Assembly (NCBI GenBank): GCA_019448385.1
Contig: JAGTXO010000068.1
Location: 62,001 to 126,000, forward strand
Reading direction: 5' to 3'
Source of the DNA: Diacronema lutheri
Taxonomy: Eukaryota > Haptophyta > Pavlovophyceae > Pavlovales > Pavlovaceae
Length of the DNA stretch: 64,000 bases
Shown: positions 28,631-37,716 of the stretch, piece by piece
Layout of the letters: every line of letters starts with the position of its first letter
Numbering within the stretch: the stretch's first letter is position 1
Made by a program: the position numbers and the translations under genes
The notes under the pieces: generated by a model
Seen by the model: the letters and a program-made list of their open reading frames with translations, nothing else
Told to the model about the DNA's origin: nothing
The model's database searches: none

Positions 28631-29995
28631 TCAGACGCTCAGCTCGATCGACGCGCGCGTCGCGCGGAAGATGGCCGCGACGCTCGCGCTCGCGCCGAGC
28701 GCGCGCTCGTGCGCGGGTCCGAGCGCGCAATGCACGTGCGCGAGCGCAGCGTCGGCGAGTGCGCGGGCTTCCGCGTCGTGCCCACGCCCGCGCGCGACGT
28801 GCGCCAGGCGCAGCACCGCCGCGACGGGCGAGCTCGCCTCGGCGCGCGTCGGCGGCGGCTCGCGCAGCGCGGCGACGGTGTGCGCGCACAGCCGCGACGC
28901 CGCGGCGAGCTCGCCGGCGTCGAGCAGCGCGGTGGTGACCCGCGCGGCACGGAGCGCGTCGGCCGCGCCCTCGCGCTCGAGCGCGAGCGCGCTCACCGTC
29001 GCGAGCCAGCGGCGCACCGCGACACGCACGCGTGCGTCCGCGGCGACGAGCCCGCCGGGGCGCGCGCGCGCCGCGTCGATCACGTCGCCCGCCTCGTCGT
29101 CGTCCTCGGGCCATGCGGGCGGGCGCGCGTGCGCCGCCTCGAGAGAGGCGCCGTCGGCGAGCGCGCGGCACGCCGCGCCATAATGGCCACCGAGAGGGGA
29201 GGGGGACGACATCGTATATAAGCCACTGAGAGACGAACGGAACCCGCGCTCGGCCGGCGGCGGAAGCAGCAGCAGCACACGCGCGCCCGCCTCGGCCGCC
29301 GTCGCGATTTCAAAAAGGCAGCGCGCGCGCGCGAGCGCGGCGGGCTCGATCCAGGGCCCGCGGTGCGCGAGCACGGGCAGCTCGCATGGGGGTGCGCTGC
29401 GCGCGCCCGCGCCGCCTCCGGCGTCCTGCTGCGGCGCGGCAGGCGCCGCGACGACGAGCAAGCAGCGCACCTTGCCCAGCGCGCGCCGGAGCCCGTCAGT
29501 CCACCAGCCGGCCGGCCGCCGCTGCGCGCGCGGAGCACGCAATGGCAGCTCGAGCAGCTCGAGGTGCAGCAGCGGGTCGTCGCCCAGCTCGGCGGCCGCG
29601 TCGCACGCGGCGACGAGGTCAGCGAACGGGCATTCCCACGCGTGGCTAACGAGCGCCTGCGCGGGGCCTCGGCTAAGCGCGGGCACGAGGTGCGAGAAGG
29701 GCGCGGCAGAGTGCTCGATGCGGGGCAGGATCACCTCGAGCCAGACGTCCGCCGTGGTGAGCGGCTGCCCCGCCGCGCGGCGCGACGGCGGCGCGAGCCA
29801 CGGGCGCGCCGGCCCGTCCCAGCGCGAGAGCGCCGTCGCCTCGTCGAGCAGCTGGACGAGGATTGACAAGCGAACACCGCTTACACTCGGCTCGGCGGCC
29901 GGCGCGCGCGCTCTGTGCGCGCCCTGGTCGCGCTGGCCAGCGGCGGAGCTACGCGAGACCCACGAATTCTCGCGCAGCCACCGCAAGGGCGCCAT
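28631..29995 (-). CDS. TIR-like (SHAW) protein with C-terminal TPR-like repeats
   Basis: Single exon, 454 residues from the ATG at 29995; the frame stays open upstream. TTADVWLEVILPRIE leads into QALVSHAWECPFADLV (residues 113-128), then CLLVVAAP and PWIEPAALARARCLFEIATA (214-233). This is the same order as in other SHxW TIR-like proteins; Glu229 in CLFE sits where WCxxE has its glutamate, although Trp is replaced by Arg. The C-terminal 150 residues form Ala-rich helical hairpins like kinesin-light-chain TPRs (DAEARALADAALAHVHCALG). It probably acts in signalling, but no partner is evident. It converges with the methyltransferase. Confidence 0.68.
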   Translation of the reverse strand: MAPLRWLRENSWVSRSSAAGQRDQGAHRARAPAAEPSVSGVRLSILVQLLDEATALSRWDGPARPWLAPPSRRAAGQPLTTADVWLEVILPRIEHSAAPFSHLVPALSRGPAQALVSHAWECPFADLVAACDAAAELGDDPLLHLELLELPLRAPRAQRRPAGWWTDGLRRALGKVRCLLVVAAPAAPQQDAGGGAGARSAPPCELPVLAHRGPWIEPAALARARCLFEIATAAEAGARVLLLLPPPAERGFRSSLSGLYTMSSPSPLGGHYGAACRALADGASLEAAHARPPAWPEDDDEAGDVIDAARARPGGLVAADARVRVAVRRWLATVSALALEREGAADALRAARVTTALLDAGELAAASRLCAHTVAALREPPPTRAEASSPVAAVLRLAHVARGRGHDAEARALADAALAHVHCALGPAHERALGASASVAAIFRATRASIELSV

Positions 29996-30514
29996 TGCAC
30001 GGCCGTTACTTACAGACGGTGCAGGGCCCTTCCGGGTCCTGCAAGCCGACAAGCAGCCTTGCTGAGGCTGAAGTTCGCGTAGAGCGTCGTGCTCAGCTGT
30101 GCGTGCTGTGGCTGCGCGGCGGCCCGCCCACCGCCGCCGCGCTGCTTGCCGCGCGCTGCGCGGGCATCGGACGCGCATTAGCACGGCGCACGGCGCGATA
30201 CACCGCGCCGCCGTGCATGCACCGTGGGCGCTCGTAGAATGAGGTGCCAGCTCGGTCCGCGCAAGCCGCGAGCGCGCTGGCCCAATGTCGAGCCGATTCA
30301 CAGCTGACCCCACCACGACGTTGTCGGCGCGACAAGCGCAACGCAGGTCCCTGCCCGCGACAGTCGACTCGACGGCTTTTGTACACGAGTTTTGTACACG
30401 AGGGCGTCGGCGCGACAAGCGCAACGCGGGCAGGGATTGCCAGCGTGAGGCGATTGAGCGGTGGCGTACTGCGCAATCAAGGACGGCTTCGGCTTTTGGC
30501 CCCCTTCGGCGGAT
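29996..30514. other. Intergenic region with a 22-bp direct repeat
   Basis: No gene recognised. GTCGGCGCGACAAGCGCAAC and two further bases occur at 30323-30344 and again at 30406-30427; TTTTGTACACGAG is repeated between them (about 30378 and 30390). It holds the promoter of the SHAW gene and the 3' flank of the next gene. Confidence 0.45.
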
Positions 30515-31018
30515 CTACCTCCACGCCTGGCCGAATGGAAGCCGCAGGAACGGCTGTGCGCCCGCCCATTCCACCCCCGCCGTCGCCTGCGCGCGCGCGT
30601 TCGCGAGCGCGTCGTACTGCCCGCCTCCGCCGTCGCCCACGTCGGGGCGGCCGCCACCCATGCCGTCGGCAAGGTCGTACACGCCGCCAAAGCTCGGCAG
30701 CGCGCGCCCTGGCGGCGCGTACGCGCCGCCGCCCAAGATGCCACCGCCGCCGTCGATGTGCGAGTGCGGCTGTGCGTACGCGCCGCGGTCGGATGCGAGC
30801 GCGCCGCCACCGCCGCCGCCGCCGCCACCGCCGCCGCCACCGCCGCCGCCGCCGCTGCCGCCGCCACCGCCGCCGCCGCCGCCACCGCCGCCGCCGCGCG
30901 CGCCAACGCCTAGCAGCACGCCTTGCATCTCAGTGGCGAGCGAGTTGACCACCGACCACAAGCTCGAGAGCGCCGTGCGCTCTTCGTCGAGCGACTGCTG
31001 CTGCGCTGCGAACAGCAT

Positions 31019-31084
<66 letters not shown>

Positions 31085-32437
31085 CGTCTGCTGCTGGGGC
31101 AGCTGACCTGCGTTCCCAAACGGCAGATAGGCGTACGATGGCGCCGTCGGCAGCGCGGGCGCGAACGGCGCACCAACGCCATAATCGCGGCTCGGCGCGT
31201 GCCCCGCCGCCATCGCCATCGCTATGGGCGCCATGCCCAGTGCCGGCGCGCCTTGACTGCCACCACCGCCGCCTGCGTTGAAGCTGCCGCCAAACGCTCC
31301 GACGAGCGGCCGCGCGCACTTGGGCTCGAGCGGCCATCCTGAGCGCGTCTGCCATCGCTGCCAGTTATACCAGTCCGCGACAAACTCCTGCACGTCGATA
31401 CCGACGGGCATGGCGGTGAGCGCGTGGATCTCGCGCGCGAAGATGTGCGCCTCGTCCATGGAGTGCACCCACCCGCCGCCCGCCCGGACCGCCGCGTGCA
31501 CGGCGCGTACGAGCGCGCCGGACGGCGCGCCGGCCATCGCCGCGTCCGCGCCGCCGTCGCCGCCGCCGCCGATCCCGCGGCCGTGCGAGGCGAAGGAGGA
31601 CCGGACGCTCGCCCCGGACTCGGGCAAACCGTATATACCGGACACCGTGCCGACGTCATCCGCTCCACCGGCGCCGTGCCGGTCGTTGGCGACGGCGAGC
31701 GGCGGGCCGATGGGCGAGACGCGCGCGGCCTCGCGCGCCGGGCTCGGCGCGCGCTCGGAGTAGGAGCTCGTGGGCGAGGGTGTGCGCTCGGCCAACGGCA
31801 TGCCGCCCGCGGGCGCCGCGCCGGCTGCCGAGGTGGGCTCGGGCAGCGGCGGCGGCTCGCGGTGCACACGCGGCGAGCGCTTGAGCCGCTCGGCCGTCTT
31901 GACGCGCCCGTCGCCCTCGGCGGCGTCGGCCTCCGTCGGCTCGGCGCGCGGAACGCGCGGCGCGACCTGTGCGCCGATCGGCCTGCCGCGCCCATCTGAG
32001 GGCTCGAATGTCGCGGCCGCCGCCGCGCCGCTCGCGCCGGCGGCGCGCGCGGCCACCAATGCACCGTGCTCCGGCTCCGCGCGTGCCGCGGTGACGAGCG
32101 CGTTTGGCGTGGCGCTCGGCGCGCGGCGCGAGAGGAAGCCGGGCGTGGGCTTGGTGACCGACTGCGAGCGGCGGATCGGGTCGTCCTTGGAGCGCGGCGC
32201 GCGCGCCGCGGGCGCGTCGCCCGCGCCGGCGACGGGGAGCGCGGCGGCGACGAGCAACGCGCGCGCAGGCGGTGGGTTGTCCGCGAGCCAGTTAGCGAGC
32301 GCAGTGCGCTTGGCGGCGAGCGTCGACGGCTGCGGCACGCCCGTGAGCTGCGCGACGATCTGGGTGAGCGCGCTCACCTCACTCGCGCGCAGCTGCGCCG
32401 CGTCCTTGCCCGCGACGGCCGCGTAGATCTCGTCCAT
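30515..32437 (-). CDS. Uncharacterised Gln/Gly-rich protein, paralogue A
   Basis: Single exon, 640 residues from the ATG at 32437; the start is fixed by alignment with the divergent paralogue B. The order is: a small helical N-terminal domain (DAAQLRASEVSALTQIVAQL, TGVPQPSTLAAKR), a long disordered Pro/Ser/Ala region, a conserved block (WVHSMDEAHIFAREIHALTA, then EFVADWYNWQRWQTRSGWPL, then EPKCARP), a 21-residue polyglutamine run (31021-31083), a poly-glycine run (about 30805-30898), and a C-terminal FLRLPFG motif. The conserved block is the only part that looks enzymatic or binding. No family is recognised; low-complexity tracts suggest a scaffold or transcription-related protein. Confidence 0.65.
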
Positions 32438-32593
32438 GGGGCGGTGGCGCGCGCGCGCGCGAGCAGCGAGAGCGCGTCTCACGCGCGAGAGCACGCGGGG
32501 TGCCTCCGCGCCGAGCGCGCGGCGCCGAGCACGGGCCCCCTTTTCGCCTCCCTTTCCGGGAACTTTCCGACGAAGTGAGCGCGTCGGCGGGGC
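32438..32593. promoter_or_regulatory. Shared 156-bp promoter of the divergent paralogue pair
   Basis: The two ATGs are separated by 156 bp of GC-rich DNA with a short C-rich/T-rich patch (GCCCCCTTTTCGCCTCCC, about 32534). Both transcripts must start here. No TATA box is seen. Confidence 0.5.
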
Positions 32594-33733
32594 ATGCCGG
32601 CGAGCGCGGCGTCGGTCGTCGCGCTGCTCGCGGGGCGCGATGCGGCCGATCTGTCGTCGCCCGAGGTGTCAGCGGTGGTCGAGCAGATCGCCGAGCTCAC
32701 CGGCGTGCCCAAGCCCGCCATGCTCAGCAAGAAGCGCGCGATGATCGACAACTGGCTGACCGACTACGGCGGCGGCGGTGCGACGACCGCGGTCGCTGCC
32801 GCGCCGCCGGCGCCGCTGAGCGCGCGCGCGCCCAGCGCAGCGCCACCCGTCGCGCCAACCGTCCGGTCCACCGACGCGATCGCTGCGCCGCTCTCGCCCA
32901 CGCCCGCGTCGCTCACCAAGCCAACGTCCGGCCTGCTGTCCGCACGGCCGAGGCTCGGCTCGGTTGCGGCGGCCGACACGTCGTCCGCGCTGCTCGTGCG
33001 CGTGCACTCGGCGGTCAGGGCGGGGCAGGGGTGGGTGCACTCACTCGAGGAGGCGCGCCTCTTCGCGCGCGAGATCCACGCGCTCACCGCCATGCCCGTC
33101 GGTATCGACGTGCAGGAGTTTGTCGCTGACTGGTACAATTGGCAGCGATGGCAGACGCGCTCAGGATGGCCGCTCGAGCCCAAGTGCGCGCGGCCGCTCG
33201 GGCTGCCGATGCCGGGGCGCGCCGTCCTCGGCTTTGGCACGGCCGTCCGGCTGCCCGCATTTGGCGCCGGCGCCTTCGCGCCGCCGCACGCGCTCGGCGC
33301 GTACGGCGGCGGGCTCGCGGCGCTGGGCGGCTTCGGCCCGATGGGCGCAGGCGGCGGCGCGTACGCGCAGGCGGCAGCTGCGGCAGCGGCAGCACAGCAG
33401 CAGCAGCAGCAGCAGCAGATGCTCGCGCTGGCGCAGATGGGCGTCGAGCGTAGGTCCGCGAGCGCGCAGCTCGAGCAGCAGCGGCTCGAGCTCGAGGCGC
33501 AACGCTCGGCGCTCGGAGGTGCGCGCGGCGGATGGGTTGTGAACGGGCGAGGGGAGGAAAGGTCGGCTTAGAGGCGAGAGCGCATCGCTGCCGCGCCGTG
33601 GCGACGCTGCGCTGCTCCCGCACCGGTCCCCGCGCCCCTCATGATCCCATCGGAGCGCCTCTTTTCAAACCAGCAATCAGCCGCAAAAACATCTCCCGCG
33701 CCCCTCCCCCCCCCCCCCCCCCCCACCCCCCCT

Positions 33734-33769
<36 letters not shown>

Positions 33770-34331
33770 TTTCCCCCCAGGCGTATATTCGATGATCCAC
33801 TCGCTCTCGTCCACGGTCGCACAGGCCTTTCACGCCGGCGGAGGCGGCGGAGGAGGAGGCGGCGGAGGCGGCGGCGGCAAAGGAGGAGGAGGTGGAGGCG
33901 GAGGTGGAGGAGGAGGCGGCGGAGGAGGAGGAGGAGGAGGCGGTGGAGGAGGCGGTTCCGGAGGCGGAGGCGGATGCGAAGGTGGGGCCGGGGCCGGGGG
34001 CGGGGCATTGGGCGGGGGCGGCGCGCCGCATGGCTACCGTCCCGGCGCGCTGTCCGCGCGGCCGACCGGGCTACAGGCGCCGAGTCACGCCGCGTACGGT
34101 GACGATCCGCGCTACGGCCCGCCCGTCAGCACGCGCTCCCAGCCGCAGCATGGCGGCGCGGCGGGGGCGGGGCGCAGCCTGCCCTTCTCACGCGCCGAGA
34201 GCGCGCAGGGGCAGGCGTTCGCCGTTTCGCCCATCGACGGCGAGCAGACGGCGCCCGACGACGGCGACGGCCAGGCCCTCTTGCGGCTGCCCTTCGGCCA
34301 CTTTGGCGGGCGCAGCATTGAGACAGTCTGA
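32594..34331 (+). CDS. Uncharacterised Gln/Gly-rich protein, paralogue B
   Basis: Two exons, 32594-33518 and 33781-34331, with a phase-1 intron of 262 bp containing about 60 bp of near-pure C; 491 residues. The join gives RSALGGVYSMIHSLSSTV, aligning with paralogue A's RTALSSLWSVVNSLATEM and confirming the splice. Shared order with A: N-terminal DAADLSSPEVSAVVEQIAEL with TGVPKPAMLSKKR, a disordered region, a 46-residue conserved block identical to A's, a short polyQ (about 33398-33418), a poly-glycine run and C-terminal LLRLPFG. B is shorter than A, chiefly in the disordered linker. Function unknown. Confidence 0.7.
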
Positions 34332-34635
34332 GTGACAGTCACGCGGACCGTCTCAATCCTGCGCCTGAAGGTGTCTGTCTGCCGACAAGCGAGGTCACCC
34401 CCCAGATTGACGATCGACTCAGACGGACGGCAGTGGTCTTCCACCGCGTGAAACGTACAAGCCGAAACGCATGCTGTCTGTTGGCACGCCTGCTCGCCTA
34501 CTCCGATGCGTGGGTCGGGCGGCCGGCCGGCCATCCGCCGCAGCGCGCGCCCGGCTGCGCAAGGCGACCGCCGCCCTGCGCGCGCCCGCGTCTCTGCACA
34601 GCGCCGCGGCGCGCGGCGAGAAAGAGGGCGCTCGC
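34332..34635. other. Convergent intergenic region with a small hairpin
   Basis: No gene seen. Just after the paralogue B stop, TTGAGAC at 34317 pairs with GTCTCAA at about 34350, a possible RNA hairpin near the transcript end. The rest is ordinary GC-rich 3' flank of the two convergent genes. Confidence 0.4.
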
Positions 34636-35243
34636 TCAGATGAGCACGTCCTCGCCACGCGGCGGCGCGTGCAGCGCCGTGAAGAGCGACGGCGCAAGCG
34701 CGAGCATGACGAGCACGGCGAGCCAGAAGCGCGTGTCGCGCACGAGCTCGTATGGCGAGGGGACGGAGGAGCGCATGTCGTTGAGCACGCGCGTGGCGCG
34801 TGCAGTCGCCAAATCCTGCGTCGTGTACGCCGAACGGCCCTCTGGCCGCCAGCTCGCGCTGCCCTCTCGCTGGAACTTCCTCCAGTCCTGCGCGCGACAC
34901 ATCGCGCGTGGCGCGCGCGCGCGCCGCACATGGGTGAGGACCTGGCTGGCGGTGGGGCGGGCGAAGAGGGGCGCGCGTTGAGCTGCGAGGGCAGAGAGGG
35001 CACGCGCTGCGCTGCGCGCGCTCGTCCGCGCCGCACCGCGTCCCAGTCTGTGCTGAACTCTGCGCCCGCGGCATCCTCGCCTTCGGGTAGCGGCGGCTCG
35101 CCGTCGCCGCCGCGCTCGGCGAGCGCGTCGATCCTGCAGATGCGGCGCGGCTGGCGTGCGAGGAGCTGCGTGCCACGTGCGCGCGGCGCGACGGCGGCCG
35201 TGCACGCCGCCAACGCCGCGGCGAGAGCCACGAGGCGCAGCAT
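34636..35243 (-). CDS. Small single-pass membrane protein, possibly organelle-targeted
   Basis: Two exons read leftward: 35243-35037 and 34887-34636, with a 149-bp intron; 152 residues. The N-terminus (MLRLVALAAALAACTAAVAP) is a signal peptide followed by a basic stretch, a bipartite-like leader used by algae with complex plastids. The mature part has EFSTDWDADWRKFQREG, a basic-acidic segment, and a membrane helix (FWLAVLVMLALAPSLFTAL) near the C-terminus. The splice choice is forced: only this acceptor keeps both frames and gives the window's typical intron length. No family recognised. Confidence 0.55.
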
Positions 35244-35409
35244 CCGTCGGAGCGTTCGAGAGAGGTCGGGCTCCCGCTTCCCAAGGGGCAACAGGGCCTT
35301 TTTGACGGGCGCGCTTTTTGCGGGCGATCCCAGTCATCAACTCACCCCCAGTGTGAGCACGAGACGCGTCAGTTCCACGACCACACGCCCGTTAGTCCGT
35401 CACGCCGGC

Positions 35410-37522
35410 TCAGACGGCGCCCACCTCGAGCTTCTCGCCGTCGCTCAGCTGAACGCGCCCCTGCTGCTCGTCGAGCTGCCGCAGCTTGCGCAGCGCCACG
35501 GACGTGCGCTTGGTTCCCATCTCATGCAGCTCCTTGAGCACTTGCCCAAAGTCCTGCGCCCGCCGGGAGTCGCCCGCGGCCCCGGCCGCGCATCGGCGCG
35601 CGCGCGCCCATGCGCGCGCCCGCGTGTCGCACGACGCGCGGCGCGCGACGCGCGACGCGCGACGCGCGCGCGCGCTCACGCGGATGGACAAGGAGCGGGT
35701 GCGCCACTGTTCGGCCATGTGCGCGTAAAGCGCCGCGTGCAGCTCGTGGAACGCGTCGACGGCCGAGTTGCGCTCGTTCGCCGCGGCGGTGAGCGCACCG
35801 CAGCGCAGCGCCTCGATGCACACCTTTGTCAGGTTGATCGAGACCGTCATGAACGGGAAATCACGCTCGCCGCGCGAGAGCGCGTACAGGCCCTGCGCGA
35901 GCGGCCGCCTGCGCGTGACGAGGTAGAGCGCGTTGAGGAGGGAGAGCATGCCGACGCCGCGCAGATCCGTCGCCGGGTCCGTGCCCTGGAAGCCCACCAT
36001 GTCCCAATGCGCGCCGTAGCGCGGCGGGTCGCGCGCGTTGCCCGTGAGCGCTTTAAAAATCGACATGAGCATGCGCAGATGCGCGTCGACCGTGTCATCG
36101 AGCGGCGTCTTCGCGACGCAGAGCAGCATGTCGCGCTGCGCGTGCAGGTGCTCGCCGCGCAGGCGCGGGCGGAGGAACGGGACGAGGCGTGGCATGCAAC
36201 CCGCACCGGACCAGTCCTGCAGCACAGCGGCGCGCGGTCCGCACGCCGCGCACGCGCGTCAGCCGCGCGCGCGGCGCGCGGACCACGCAGCCGCGCATAC
36301 GCGCGCGAGCGCGCGTGGCGCCGCCGCGGGCGCGCACCGCGCGCGCGTGGCGCGGATGCGCGCGCGTCACCTCGCGAACGATCACCGCAGCGTGCGCCGT
36401 CACGTCCGCGTCGGTTTCAAAAAAGGCGAGGGCCTCGGCGAAGCCGATCTTATCGCCGCGCGCGCGCGCGCCGAGCGGCGCCTGTGCGCGCGCCGCGGCG
36501 CGCTCGGCGGCGGCCGCGCCCGCCTGCTCGACAGCCGCCCACTGCGCCTCGGCTGCCGCGCGCTCGGCGGCGTCCGCCGCGCCGCGCGCGCCGGGCAGCG
36601 CGGCGGCGCCCGGCGCGCCGCCACGCACGTCGGTGCCGCCCTCCTCGCCGTCGCCGCCGGCCCTGCCCTCGCCCTCGCCCCCATCGCCACCACCGACCGC
36701 GCCCGCGCCCTCGCCTCCGCCGCCGTCGCCATCGCCCCCGTCGCCACCACCGTCGTCATGCTCATCCTCTTCCGCATCCTCCGAGATGTGAATCAAGCCG
36801 CCGCGCCGCTGCGAGGCGGCGAGCTCGTCCGCGCGCTCGGCTGCACTCTTCGCCGCGTGCGCCGCCACCGCCTGCTGCCCCGCCGCGCCTCCACCCGCCG
36901 CGCCACCCGCCGCCTCGCGGACGGCGCGTAGCGCGCTCGCGGCGTCACCTCGAAGGTCGGCGAGTTGGCGCTCCTCAGCGGCCGCGGCGGCCTCGGTTGC
37001 CTTTCGGCGCTGCTCGGCGAGAAGCGCGTCCACGTCGTCCGCGTCTGCCGCATCCGCCGGAGACAACGCCGGCGCCGCCGGCGCCGCCGCCGCTGGCAGC
37101 CGAGGCGCGTCGGCGCGGTCGGCGTCGGCGTCGGCCGCCGGCCGTGCGGTCTCGGCGTCCGCGGGCTCGAACGCAAACTCGTCGTCGTCGTCGCCGTCGT
37201 CGTCTCCGCCGGCGCGGGCGGTCGCGGGCACGCGCACGCTGCCAACCTGCGCGGCCGCCGCCTCGGCCTCCAGCTCGAGCTGCCGCTCGAACTCTGCGCG
37301 GCGCGCCTCGTCGTCGCGCGCGGCGGCAGCAGCCGCGCGACTATCGCGCGCGGCCGCGAGCGCGCGCTTGCGATCGTCCGCGTCGGGTCGCGCGCGCTGC
37401 GCGGCAAGTTGCGCGGGCCGCGCGCCCGGGATCGACGTGCCAGCCGGCACGCCGGCCGGCCCGCCGCCGCCGAGGACCTCCTCGACGGCGTTGGCCATCG
37501 CCAACTCGAGCGGGGTGGCCAT
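35410..37522 (-). CDS. ELMO-domain protein
   Basis: Three exons read leftward: 37522-36371, 36216-35680, 35553-35410; all introns phase 0; 610 residues. The first 340 residues are charged and low-complexity: an Ala/Arg/Glu coiled coil, acidic DDDGDDDDEF and a Gly/Asp stretch. The ELMO domain begins at the end of exon 1 (FAEALAFFETDADVTAHAAV) and continues in exon 2, with YGAHWDMVGFQGTDPATDL and RGVGMLSLLNALYLV as its core. ELMO proteins act as GAPs for Arf-like GTPases (the ELMOD type) or with Dock exchange factors. Here no PH domain or Dock-binding tail is seen, so the ELMOD type is more likely. The invariant WxxxGFQGxxPxxD segment is intact. Confidence 0.85.
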
Positions 37523-37716
37523 GCTTTTCAGCCGGGGACTCCAGGAGTTGGCCGTTGCGCGTCCGATTTTCGATACGCACGACTTGTGCGCGGCGCGAGC
37601 CAGTCGCGTGCCGTCCGCTCACGCCTCACGGCTCCGCGGGCACGTCAGCGCTGCGGAGCCAAAATTGCTGCCCGCAAAAGGGGTTCTGGGCAATTGGCAT
37701 GCCTTGCACGGATCAT

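Noticed and set aside
29210-29220. TATATA as a core promoter
   Set aside because: It lies inside the coding region of the SHAW gene (residues LYTM) far from any gene start.
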